DNA of 64,000 nucleotides from Bacteroidota bacterium (lineage in GTDB: Bacteria; Bacteroidota; Bacteroidia; AKYH767-A; OLB10): positions 1-64,000 of the forward strand of contig JAHEYP010000006.1 of assembly GCA_023251535.1 (NCBI GenBank). Direction: 5' to 3'. How positions within the stretch are numbered: the first letter of the stretch is position 1; every line of letters begins with the position of its first letter. This document shows positions 16,330-25,029 of the stretch, in pieces. The notes below the pieces were generated by a model, which saw only the letters and a program-made list of their open reading frames with translations, had not been told where the DNA came from and did not search any database. The position numbers and the translations under genes were made by a program.

Positions 16330-17373
16330 TTAATCGAGTCTGCTAAATCTTACACCATAACGTGAGAAGAATGTCGCCATTTCTTCACCAGCATCTGATG
16401 ATCCGATTCGTAAATTATTGTTAATCGACAATACCATTTTCCATCCTTGGCTTAGGTATGACGAGACTTGTCCTTCGCTAGCCTCATATACCACTAAAGC
16501 ATTATTGCTTTCGCTTGGAGCTTCTATTGAATTATTGGTACTATATTTTAGAATGCTCTTATTGCCTTGCTGATTGATGTTGATGTCAAAGCCACCGGAA
16601 TTATCGATTTTTTCCAATGAGATTCCGCTATAAACTAAATATTCAATGAAATCATTATAGATTGTGTTAAGCATTTCAGCTTTTTGTTGTTCGTCGGGGC
16701 GTTTAGGGAAATCCTGTCTTATTACTTTAGCAGGAGCTCCAGCCGCAAGCGAATTCGAAGGAATATCACTGCTGATTAATGAATTTGCTCCAATAACAAC
16801 GTTGTCGCCTATAGTAACTCCAGGCATTAAAAATACACGCCATGGAAGCCAAACTTTTTTACCTAAAGTGATTGGAGCAAATTTAACGGGATACCCTTCT
16901 AGTTGGTTGTTCCATGATCCATGAGTGAAAAATAAACAATGTCCACCTACACCTGAATCGTCATCAATTTTAATTGGTAGAGTAGGGTTAAGGTAACTTA
17001 GTTGCATAATAATTGTTCGTTTGCCTAGGTGCAAAGAACTATGTGGCGTTTTCATTCCGCCAATAAATACTTGTTCGTTTATACGCGCATCATCATCAAT
17101 AAATAGTTTCTCGGTATCAATCACCGACATTGATCCTATTTTTACAAATCGACGAATATCAATTTCTTTGGATCTAATCATTGTGAGGAATCCGATTTTT
17201 ACTCCGTCACCGATAGATACATTTTTTCCAATGATAACCGCGCCTAAACTGATGGATACATTCTTTCCGATTTTGTACCCCTTCATTCTGTAATATGCTT
17301 TCTTCAAAGGTGAAGGTAGCATCCCTACGAATAATAATTGGAGTACTGGAATTCGTTCTTTCTTAACAAGCAT
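16330..17373 (-). CDS. Left-handed beta-helix acyltransferase with C-terminal extension
   Basis: Residues about 30-215 contain many hexapeptide turns (IGKNVSI, IGDGVKI, IGDNVVIGANSL), and a catalytic-type His is present in FFTHGSW. The end of the helix is SLAAGAPAKVIR, as in WbbJ/colanic-acid O-acetyltransferases. An extra C-terminal stretch of about 125 residues (from about 222) is not part of the trimeric helix and has no recognised fold; its ends (GGFDININQ, ATFFSRYGVRFS) suggest a small beta domain. The protein probably O-acetylates a sugar of the polysaccharide in the cytoplasm. The substrate is not determinable. It lies 3 bases from each neighbour. Confidence 0.8.
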   Translation of the reverse strand: MLVKKERIPVLQLLFVGMLPSPLKKAYYRMKGYKIGKNVSISLGAVIIGKNVSIGDGVKIGFLTMIRSKEIDIRRFVKIGSMSVIDTEKLFIDDDARINEQVFIGGMKTPHSSLHLGKRTIIMQLSYLNPTLPIKIDDDSGVGGHCLFFTHGSWNNQLEGYPVKFAPITLGKKVWLPWRVFLMPGVTIGDNVVIGANSLISSDIPSNSLAAGAPAKVIRQDFPKRPDEQQKAEMLNTIYNDFIEYLVYSGISLEKIDNSGGFDININQQGNKSILKYSTNNSIEAPSESNNALVVYEASEGQVSSYLSQGWKMVLSINNNLRIGSSDAGEEMATFFSRYGVRFSRLD

Positions 17374-17376
17374 AGC

Positions 17377-18141
17377 TTATTTATTTGTACTGATCATTTT
17401 CTTAACCACATTTTTAGTTGATTGTAAGATCAACTCTTTTCCCCATCCCGCAATATTATCATGCCATCTCTGTGGATGGATATTCATCATTATTTGATTT
17501 GATAACATTCCCGATTTCAATTGGTCAATCAGATTGCGTGTAGATGAAATATTCGCTTGCAATCCATCAACTTTATCGCGTATAGAATAGCTGCTGCCAT
17601 TCCAATGACGAGAAGTATCTGTAATGTAAAACATTTTGTTGAAGTCTGTATCGAAATATGGCTCAGCAATGATGTTTGATGATTTATAATCGTATTTATC
17701 CCAAATTTTTCTGTTGTCCCATTTCGACATCGGACTACCATGCATACAAATTGTTTTTACAGGATAGTACTTTCTGAAGTACTCTAAGTTACTTAAGAAT
17801 TGCTCGTATGCTTTTTCATAATTACCATGACAAAGCGCTAAGTCTTCATAGTGGTAACCGATTTCATGTCCCATGGCTGCAATTTTCTCTATCGCATCAG
17901 GTACATTGCTTTGTTTGACTATTCTAAAATAATAAACACCTCGTCCGCCTAATGACTTTTCGATTTCAGCTGTCCTTACTGAGTTGTAAGGCAAGTCATC
18001 GACATCGTGACGAAGTATGTAAACTTTACTGTTCGTAATTTCTCCTCGTACAAAATTCTCATAAGCAGAAAGTGTATAGCCTTTCCGTAAAGCTGTTTCC
18101 AGCAGTTCGGTATATATCTTAAGTGTGAAATCGCGTTCCAT
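17377..18141 (-). CDS. NodB-like polysaccharide deacetylase-family protein
   Basis: A 254-residue protein with RHDVDD (metal Asp pair of motif 1) and GHEIGYHYED (metal His and motif 2), which is the cluster-type deacetylase signature, and later MHGSPMSKWD and WDKYDYK. These positions match carbohydrate esterase 4-like folds, in which Asp-His-His bind Zn and a base Asp acts in deacetylation. No signal peptide is visible, so cytoplasmic action on a lipid-linked or nucleotide-linked sugar is more likely than cell wall trimming. It follows the toroid-like gene with no gap and precedes the acyltransferase gene by 3 bases; presence with an acyltransferase suggests tuning of acetylation. Confidence 0.78.
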   Translation of the reverse strand: MERDFTLKIYTELLETALRKGYTLSAYENFVRGEITNSKVYILRHDVDDLPYNSVRTAEIEKSLGGRGVYYFRIVKQSNVPDAIEKIAAMGHEIGYHYEDLALCHGNYEKAYEQFLSNLEYFRKYYPVKTICMHGSPMSKWDNRKIWDKYDYKSSNIIAEPYFDTDFNKMFYITDTSRHWNGSSYSIRDKVDGLQANISSTRNLIDQLKSGMLSNQIMMNIHPQRWHDNIAGWGKELILQSTKNVVKKMISTNK

Positions 18142-19299
18142 TTATTTTCTCGTATCAGCTGTTATTATCTCCGTAAGTGCTGCCGCCATCCATGCATTCG
18201 ACCATCTCATAAACGATGTTTTAGTTATTCTATTCGAGAATTTTCTGAAGTAGAAATATCCTTTTTGGTCTTGCATGTTTTGAATTGTCCATTCAGCGCA
18301 TTTCTTTGCCATTTCAATTTCATTGAATCTGCATAAAGTTAGGATTGATTGTCCAGCTGCAGTACAATCGGCAGGCCAAGCTTCCTTGTCATAGAATTTT
18401 GGTTGTCCCGATTTTTCAAAGAAATTCAATTTATAAAATTCTAATCCTTTACTTAATTGTTCTTGAAATGTATTGTCGTTGCATAATTTCGTGTATGCTT
18501 CTAAGCAATCAAGATTATAGCCTGTATGATAATTGTCGATCCATGAGCCTGCTTTACTATTCGAGTAAATCCATGCTCCGTCACTTCGTTGATGTTTCAT
18601 TACCCAAGCAACAGCAGATCGTGATTGTGTTTTGAATTTATCTTGTTTTGTTAAATCGTATCCTTGCGCAAGAATTCTAGCTCCTTTCATACTAGCATTA
18701 AAGACTTGCTCTTTATCGAATGGAGAATATGAAAAGCAAAAGTCGCCTTCAGTATCGTATGATTTATTTAAGTCACTCAATACAAAATCACAAGCTGATA
18801 TAACCCATTCTTTAGCTGTGATATTGCCTGTTTGTTGATAGAGGCGATAAAGTGCATTTGTGATAAATCCTGTTGCTACAACCGTAGGTTCAAAGGCTGG
18901 TATGTCGGCATATCTTGCTTGCCAATCAAAGTCGTATCCCCAACATCTTCCATGAAATTTCTTTGCGGAAGTTTTATCAAGAAATTCTATCAGGTAATTT
19001 ATTTTTCCTTGTAATAAATGGTTGTCGTATAATCCCGATTTCCACATATTACCATAGGCTTGAAGGCATAATCCCGCTGTTACAGGATTAAGTCCTTTAT
19101 TTATTCCAAGTAAAGGGCGTATGTTTAAAGGGAAGCGCTTAATGAATTGTTGTCCGAGAAATCGGATTTTTTTATTAGTTCCTAATAAAGGAATCGAAAA
19201 TAAATAGGAATGCAGTCCATCGTATGGGTCGTAACCTTTGTAGTTTTCCGACTCAATATAATGGATTAATTTATCAGCTGCATCCTTTATTGTTTTCAT
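18142..19299 (-). CDS. Alpha/alpha-toroid-like protein of polysaccharide clusters
   Basis: A 385-residue protein with repeated helical pairs and aromatic, glycine-containing loops (NPVTAGLCLQAYGNMW, RCWGYDFDWQARY, DGAWIYSNSKAGSWIDNYHTG), typical of six-hairpin glycosidase or terpenoid-cyclase-like toroids. Members of this group in EPS clusters are often annotated with unrelated names, and I do not know a defined reaction. Possible roles are glycan epimerisation or cleavage. The stop abuts the deacetylase start and its start overlaps the bi-domain oxidoreductase gene by 4 bases (ATGA), so translation is coupled. No signal peptide is visible. Confidence 0.6.
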   Translation of the reverse strand: MKTIKDAADKLIHYIESENYKGYDPYDGLHSYLFSIPLLGTNKKIRFLGQQFIKRFPLNIRPLLGINKGLNPVTAGLCLQAYGNMWKSGLYDNHLLQGKINYLIEFLDKTSAKKFHGRCWGYDFDWQARYADIPAFEPTVVATGFITNALYRLYQQTGNITAKEWVISACDFVLSDLNKSYDTEGDFCFSYSPFDKEQVFNASMKGARILAQGYDLTKQDKFKTQSRSAVAWVMKHQRSDGAWIYSNSKAGSWIDNYHTGYNLDCLEAYTKLCNDNTFQEQLSKGLEFYKLNFFEKSGQPKFYDKEAWPADCTAAGQSILTLCRFNEIEMAKKCAEWTIQNMQDQKGYFYFRKFSNRITKTSFMRWSNAWMAAALTEIITADTRK

Positions 19300-21425
19300 T
19301 CAGGAAGTACGATTTTTTGTCCGTTGATACTGATAGAATCCAACACTGCAAATGTTGCAAATGTACTATTGTAAATTTCATCAAAAGAAATTGGTAGTTC
19401 TTTGCCCTTGCTTAATGCACTGATGAATTCTGCAACTTCATTTTTATGTCCTTTGTCTTGATTTGACTTGGTGATATTCTTGTTTTTCCCGTAAACAGTT
19501 AGGGTAGTGAAATCTTCAATTTTAGCAATTACGCCACCATTAAAAACTTCAATATACTCTTTTGCAAATTCTTTATTTCCATTTGAAAAATAGCTGATCG
19601 TTGCAATACTACCATTTTTGAATCCTAAGTTGATAGCTACGCTGTCGTTATTATGATGAGCATCTTTCATCGCTTGCGCCGATACATGTTCAATAGGAGA
19701 ATTGCACAAGAAACTACATAAATCTATAAAGTGACATACTTCACCTATTATTCGACCTCCTCCAACTTCTGGATCATGTATCCAATGATCAGGAGGCATA
19801 ATGCCTGCATTTATTCGATATAATATCGCCGAAGGGATAGAGTTGTTTAATGAAGCTTTTAACTTCGTAATTAAAGGTGCAAAACGTCGGTTGAATCCAA
19901 CCATTACCTGAGCATTCGTTTTCGACTTAGCTTCTTTAATTGCAAGCAGTTCATCTAGCGACATACATAATGGTTTCTCGACAAATACGTTTTTGTTAGC
20001 TTTTAAACCTTTTAGTACATATTCACCGTGAGTATTGTGTCGAGTAGCAATAAATAATGTATTTACTTTTTCATTAGAGATTACTTCGTCAGCATTGCCT
20101 GTGCAAAATTTGAATCCATATTTATCGGCCACATTTCGAGCGTTATTCGGACGAGCAGTTGCAACTCCAACAAAATTTACTTTACCTTTTAATGCCGGTA
20201 AAAGAAAATTTTGTCCGAAAGAACCTGCACCAATCATTCCCAGTTTTACCTCTGAAATAGGAGCAGAAACTTGTTTTGTAAATACTTTATCAGATATTGT
20301 TTTTGCAGTATCATATTTTAAAACAATTCCCACAAATGGTTCTGTACGATCAACAATTAGTTGATATGCATCCTTAGCTTCTTGAAAATTGAAAGTATGC
20401 GTTAATAGCTTTTCGGGATTTATTTTTTTTAGTCTTAGGAGTTCTGCAAATGCTTGCATATTCCTGTTTTCGGTCCAACGTACATAAGCTTGCGGGTAAT
20501 CAAGTCCCTTTTCTTCGTATTCTGAATCATAGCGTCCTGGACCATAAGAACACGACATTCTTAATTCGAGCTCTTTATTGTAATAGTTCTTTCTGCTAAA
20601 ACCTGTCGGCACCGCACCAACAATGATAACTCTTCCTTTTCTTCTGCAAAGTAATCCTGCTAAATCAATTGGATCATTCGATGAAGTACCGGCGGTGATA
20701 ATTACTGCATCTGCACCGTATCCATTCGTGAAATTCAAGATAGCTTGCTCGAGTTGTTCTTCGTTTCGTTGAAAGCTTAACTCTGCTCCAGAGGTAATAG
20801 CTAGATTGCATTGAGCTTTATCGATGTCAATTCCGACAGTCTTTATGCCCGATGCATTTAAAAGTTGTACTGTTAATTGTCCTACAAGGCCTAAACCGAT
20901 TACCACACAATTTTCACCTAAGCGTAAATCTGCTTGTCGAACACCTTGCATCGCAATTGAGCCTACTGTAGTAAATGCAGCATGGGCCAATGATACTGTC
21001 TCATCTATTTTTACGCATAAGTTAACTGGTATGGCTACGACTTCTGCGTGCACAGCACCGGCGCCCCCGCAAGCAACTTTATCGCCAATTTTAAAATCTC
21101 TAACATCATCTGCTACTGCAATTATTTCACCTGCACAACTATAACCCAATGCACTCGGAGCATCTAGTTTATTCATCACTAAGCGATATGTTTCAAATAC
21201 TCCTAACGTACGAGCTGATTGTATCACTTTTTTTACTTCATCTTTGCGAGCTCTTGCTTTTCCTAAATATCCTAATCTAGCATCTTTAACAGTTTTGCCT
21301 TCGGTTCCTGCACTGATTAGTGAATAGTGATTTCGAACTAAAACCTGACCTGCATTAAGCGCAGGAAACGGAACTTCAAGAATTTCCATCTTGCCGTCTT
21401 TTAAACTTTGAGTCAGTTGTTCCAT
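19296..21425 (-). CDS. Bi-domain oxidoreductase: MDR dehydrogenase fused to Gfo/Idh/MocA
   Basis: A 709-residue fusion. Residues about 1-365 form a zinc-type alcohol dehydrogenase (MDR) with GYSCAGEIIAV, GDKVACGGAGAVHAEV and the Rossmann loop VIGLGLVGQLTVQLL. Residues about 390-700 are a Gfo/Idh/MocA dehydrogenase with a second Rossmann start MIGAGSFGQNFLLP, the EKPLCMS motif and the VGGGRIIGEVCHFIDLCSFL substrate helix. Fusion proteins of this type are recurrent in bacterial polysaccharide clusters and probably oxidise or reduce a sugar intermediate in two coupled steps; the substrate is not established. It overlaps the next gene by 4 bases and is 3 bases from the upstream glycosyltransferase gene. 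Confidence 0.85.
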   Translation of the reverse strand: MEQLTQSLKDGKMEILEVPFPALNAGQVLVRNHYSLISAGTEGKTVKDARLGYLGKARARKDEVKKVIQSARTLGVFETYRLVMNKLDAPSALGYSCAGEIIAVADDVRDFKIGDKVACGGAGAVHAEVVAIPVNLCVKIDETVSLAHAAFTTVGSIAMQGVRQADLRLGENCVVIGLGLVGQLTVQLLNASGIKTVGIDIDKAQCNLAITSGAELSFQRNEEQLEQAILNFTNGYGADAVIITAGTSSNDPIDLAGLLCRRKGRVIIVGAVPTGFSRKNYYNKELELRMSCSYGPGRYDSEYEEKGLDYPQAYVRWTENRNMQAFAELLRLKKINPEKLLTHTFNFQEAKDAYQLIVDRTEPFVGIVLKYDTAKTISDKVFTKQVSAPISEVKLGMIGAGSFGQNFLLPALKGKVNFVGVATARPNNARNVADKYGFKFCTGNADEVISNEKVNTLFIATRHNTHGEYVLKGLKANKNVFVEKPLCMSLDELLAIKEAKSKTNAQVMVGFNRRFAPLITKLKASLNNSIPSAILYRINAGIMPPDHWIHDPEVGGGRIIGEVCHFIDLCSFLCNSPIEHVSAQAMKDAHHNNDSVAINLGFKNGSIATISYFSNGNKEFAKEYIEVFNGGVIAKIEDFTTLTVYGKNKNITKSNQDKGHKNEVAEFISALSKGKELPISFDEIYNSTFATFAVLDSISINGQKIVLPE

Positions 21426-21428
21426 CGT

Positions 21429-22538
21429 TTAGTTTTTAATAACTGAATTAAAAATGTTGGTTAATTTTTCCACCATTCTTTCTTCAGTAAATTCATTTTT
21501 ATAATGAGTATGAGAAGCCTTTGCCATAGTATTTCTCAATTCATCATTGGTTAATAGGTTTTTTACTTTGATAGCAATTTCTTTGGGTGATTTCGACGGT
21601 ACTACGTAACCGTTATATCCATCAATCACCGATTCAATAATTGCACCTTGATCAGTACTTATTATTGGAAGTGAAGATGCCATAGCTTCAACAATTACCC
21701 AAGGATGTCCTTCTGGTTCTCTAGGTGGAAAAAGAAAAATATCGGCATCGGCCATTAAATTGAACTTTTCTTTACTGGCTTCAGGAGGGAAGAACTTTAC
21801 AGGAAGATTTTCTTCTTCCACTGTCTTTATGCATCTTTCTTTTACATCATCTTTTCGCCATCCGCCTATGATTTCATATTCGAAATCTTTAACTCCTTCT
21901 TTCTTAAGAATCGATGCAGATTCAATTACATCTTCAATTCCTTTTGATGGTTGAAGGTTTCCGAGGTACAATACTCTTAGTGGTAATTTATTTCCTTTGG
22001 TTCTTTTAGGTATATTATATGTTCCTCCGTTAGGACATACAAATATCTTATTGGAAGGATAATATCCCTCGAATAAGTATCTCAAGTTATTTCCTAAGAC
22101 AATTACACCAGCGGTTTTTTTAAGAGTAGATTTTACAAACCATCGTGTTAAAGGCGATGTTGTATTAATCCATCTTTTAAAATCACTTCCTCTTAAGTGA
22201 AGTAGTACTTTCTTGCCTTTTATTATTCCGATCCAGATAAAAACGGAATCTTTTAAGAAACCAATTGTGCTTTGGCTAAATGGAATTAAAACTAGTTTGG
22301 GTTTATTCAAGTTGATCTTTTTGATCATTGATGAATAAATACTCAAGTTCTTTTTTAGTTTACCCAAACTCCATTTTCCAATATTTCTTAAATCATCATT
22401 GATTTTAGTATCAACATGAACTAAATTAAAATGATTATTTAATCCGGATTTAAGAAGTAGTTCCGTTGCTATGGAAGGTCCCATATAAGGAGGAGGAACC
22501 TTGCCTAAAATCATAATCGTGTCTTTTACGCTTCCCAT
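21429..22538 (-). CDS. Family 4 glycosyltransferase
   Basis: A 369-residue GT-B glycosyltransferase; the C-terminal Rossmann half contains LPLRVLYLGNLQPSKGIEDVIE (start of the donor domain) and EGHPWVIVEAMASSLPII, the E-x7-E donor-sugar motif of GT4. N-terminal MILGKVPPPYMGPS is the usual acceptor-domain start. I use the ATG at 22538 because it follows the upstream stop by one base (TAAGATG); the longer frame from 22574 would run into the polymerase gene. Donor and acceptor cannot be predicted. Confidence 0.85.
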   Translation of the reverse strand: MGSVKDTIMILGKVPPPYMGPSIATELLLKSGLNNHFNLVHVDTKINDDLRNIGKWSLGKLKKNLSIYSSMIKKINLNKPKLVLIPFSQSTIGFLKDSVFIWIGIIKGKKVLLHLRGSDFKRWINTTSPLTRWFVKSTLKKTAGVIVLGNNLRYLFEGYYPSNKIFVCPNGGTYNIPKRTKGNKLPLRVLYLGNLQPSKGIEDVIESASILKKEGVKDFEYEIIGGWRKDDVKERCIKTVEEENLPVKFFPPEASKEKFNLMADADIFLFPPREPEGHPWVIVEAMASSLPIISTDQGAIIESVIDGYNGYVVPSKSPKEIAIKVKNLLTNDELRNTMAKASHTHYKNEFTEERMVEKLTNIFNSVIKN

Positions 22539-22539
22539 C

Positions 22540-23802
22540 TTATTGTAATTTTTTTGGAAGTAATGCGTAAGCAAATACAGGATATGTAAAGTAGAGTAGA
22601 GGGGCGTAAAGTGTTGGAATTGTACTCACCGACCAAAGTAATATTGATACTACTGTGGCTGACAGCAAGAACTTCTCAGGCATTCGCAATTGCGAATATC
22701 TCGCGCCAACAGAAAGAATAAAAAACACATAAGCGCCAACACCGATAAATCCGGTTAAGAATAAAAGTCGCACATAATCGGAGTGCATACCAGCTCCAAT
22801 CATATTATCGGTTTCAGGAAAGTTAGCTGTTGTAATGCCGATAAAGTGATTCGACATTGGCATCTGTTCCCAGATTTCGAAATATCTTTCCCATCTACTC
22901 ATCCTTCCGTTTAATGCCTGACTTGACTCACTTTCGCCATCAACAACACGTAATTCTTTTCCGATTAATGGTTCGATCTGAGAGTTGTAAATGTCTTCAG
23001 CAAAGAAGGCTGATATAATTGTAATAAGAACAATAACAAATATAAATCCTCTAGCATTTCTTAAATTATGGATCATCATTAGCACGAATACTACCAAGGT
23101 TACTGTCCAAGTAGAAACGTGTTTAATTCGTGTTAGTCCATAAAAAACAAATACCAAAGCTATTGCTACGTGAACCGCATTTATTTTCAATTTCACTCTT
23201 CCGTATAGATTTGCTAAGAACCAATAGCTAATGATTATGAAGAATAGTTCAATGTAAACTGCATAATTCATGATATCGGCATACGCACCCCTAATACGTG
23301 ATCCTCCCCCTCTTCCTGTACTGATATACTCAATCGCAATCGGATTGACAAACGATTCATACATCAACATCCCGAAAGGGAAAATACATGCAATAAGACA
23401 GGCAAAAATAATTCCATCAAGATCTTGTTTCGACTGAATGAATGATCGTGAATAAAAATAAAGGAGAATTGGTGTTGTGTATTTTACTACGTCACCCAAT
23501 GAAGTTACTGATAACTGGGTTGAATAAAAAACTAAACAATTCCCTATCAAGAAAAAGGCAAATAGCTTTAATGGGAAATCTTGAGCAGCAGGTATTGGTT
23601 TCGGGAATTTATTTGCTGTGTAACTTAATAAAATAAAAACCGGCGTAAGTACCCCAACGATATAAAGAGGACTAGCTAATACTGAAGCCTCTTTCAATTC
23701 ATAGAAGTTATCGATGATAGGGCGGATAATAATGAGTATAACAAACCACTTGCGCGATAAATGCAGTGATCGATACCAACTTAACCAAGCTTTAAAATTC
23801 AT
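22540..23802 (-). CDS. O-antigen polymerase/ligase-like membrane protein (Wzy-like)
   Basis: A 420-residue protein with about ten to eleven predicted membrane segments and a large extracytoplasmic loop near residues 275-315 (EDIYNSQIEPLIGKEL...GRMSRWERYFEIWEQMP) holding charged and aromatic residues. This layout, with an arginine-rich loop before the final helices, is typical of the O-antigen ligase/polymerase superfamily (WaaL, Wzy). In a cluster with a flippase and Wza/Wzc genes it is best read as the polymerase that joins repeat units in the periplasm. A 78-base gap precedes it on the transcript, the longest between adjacent genes of the cluster. Confidence 0.75.
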   Translation of the reverse strand: MNFKAWLSWYRSLHLSRKWFVILIIIRPIIDNFYELKEASVLASPLYIVGVLTPVFILLSYTANKFPKPIPAAQDFPLKLFAFFLIGNCLVFYSTQLSVTSLGDVVKYTTPILLYFYSRSFIQSKQDLDGIIFACLIACIFPFGMLMYESFVNPIAIEYISTGRGGGSRIRGAYADIMNYAVYIELFFIIISYWFLANLYGRVKLKINAVHVAIALVFVFYGLTRIKHVSTWTVTLVVFVLMMIHNLRNARGFIFVIVLITIISAFFAEDIYNSQIEPLIGKELRVVDGESESSQALNGRMSRWERYFEIWEQMPMSNHFIGITTANFPETDNMIGAGMHSDYVRLLFLTGFIGVGAYVFFILSVGARYSQLRMPEKFLLSATVVSILLWSVSTIPTLYAPLLYFTYPVFAYALLPKKLQ

Positions 23803-23880
23803 AATTTGAGTACATTGACTGAAACAAGCTAAGCAAAATGCTTTGGTTCGAGTCTTTGAGGCTCTAAAAATAACGATTGT

Positions 23881-25023
23881 TTAGTTATTTCCCGACGCAA
23901 TTTTAACGGCTTTTAAGAATCCGTTTGCTGCTGTTTCCAGATTAACGTTTGTACGTATAAAATCGGCCGCACGTTGCCCCATTTGTGCAGCTTTTTCGCG
24001 ATTATCAATGAAAAACTCTATTTTTTCGACAACTTTTGTTGTGTTTTCATAGTTTATGGCAAATCCCGTTTCATTTTCTCGAACCAAATCCGATGTTGCA
24101 CCGGCATTATAGGAAGCCAAACATGCAATTCCGGATGCCATAGCTTCATTTAAGACCAAGCCCCAGATGTCAAAATCAGTTTGAAAGAGCATGGCTCTGC
24201 TGTTTCCGAGGTATGCTGGAAGCTCTGATTTTTGTTTGAATCCGTGAAATTTGACTAAATCATCGATTTTATTGTCGATTACGAATTTCTCGAGTTCAGG
24301 TTTGTCGGTGCCATCACCAACAATATCAAGTACGAAGTCTCTCCTTCGAGCTGACAATTGTAGGACAGCGTTGAGAAGCAATTTGACATTTTTACGCGGA
24401 ACCAGATAGCCTAAATACAAAAAGTGGGCAATACTCGATTCTTTATTTGATTCCCTGTATTTATTGGTTTCTGTAAAGTAGAAATCAGTATCTACTGTAT
24501 TCATCGCTATTTCAACTTTCGATTCCTTTGCCCCAAATCCTATTAGGTATTTTTTTGCTAAACTCCCATAAGCTACATAAGAAGAAGCAAACTTAACTAA
24601 TATCCTACGCTGGATTTTTCTGATAATACTGCTATTTCTGTTTTCTTTTTCTATAGAACCACTCCAGATGATATATGGAATTCGTTTAGGTAGTGCGTAC
24701 GATAAAACTTTCATCGTTGCTGAAGAAAACCCCGATACAATTATTATATCAGGTTTTTCTTCTCTTAATACATCATTCAAACCTTTGTATAAGAATACCG
24801 ATTTTTCTTCATCACTACTAAGCTGATGAGCGTGGTCGTTTAATATTCTATGGTCAAATTTTAATTCCGATTTATCAAGTGTAAATAGACGTCGCTTATA
24901 TCCTTCAGATCCAAAAATTACTTTCAACTGAAAGTTGTCCGCCGCAAATACTTTGCTCATCACATTGAAGAGCGGTACCCGATACGGATTTGGAATGTTA
25001 GTGATTAGTACGACTTTTTTCAT
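23881..25023 (-). CDS. Family 4 glycosyltransferase
   Basis: A 380-residue GT-B enzyme beginning KKVVLITNIPNPYRVPLFNV, a recurrent start of GT4 proteins acting on acceptors in EPS synthesis. The C-terminal domain has FLYLGYLVPRKNVKLLL, DIVGDGTDKPELE and the E-x7-E motif in WGLVLNEAMASGIACLAS. Soluble or peripheral, acting on the cytoplasmic side of the membrane. It follows asnB by 6 bases. The sugar is unknown. Confidence 0.85.
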   Translation of the reverse strand: MKKVVLITNIPNPYRVPLFNVMSKVFAADNFQLKVIFGSEGYKRRLFTLDKSELKFDHRILNDHAHQLSSDEEKSVFLYKGLNDVLREEKPDIIIVSGFSSATMKVLSYALPKRIPYIIWSGSIEKENRNSSIIRKIQRRILVKFASSYVAYGSLAKKYLIGFGAKESKVEIAMNTVDTDFYFTETNKYRESNKESSIAHFLYLGYLVPRKNVKLLLNAVLQLSARRRDFVLDIVGDGTDKPELEKFVIDNKIDDLVKFHGFKQKSELPAYLGNSRAMLFQTDFDIWGLVLNEAMASGIACLASYNAGATSDLVRENETGFAINYENTTKVVEKIEFFIDNREKAAQMGQRAADFIRTNVNLETAANGFLKAVKIASGNN

Positions 25024-25029
25024 TGATGA

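Noticed and set aside
22539-22574. Longer N-terminus for the GT4 gene at 21429-22538
   Set aside because: It would overlap the Wzy-like gene by 35 bases, and the ATG at 22538 directly follows that gene's stop.
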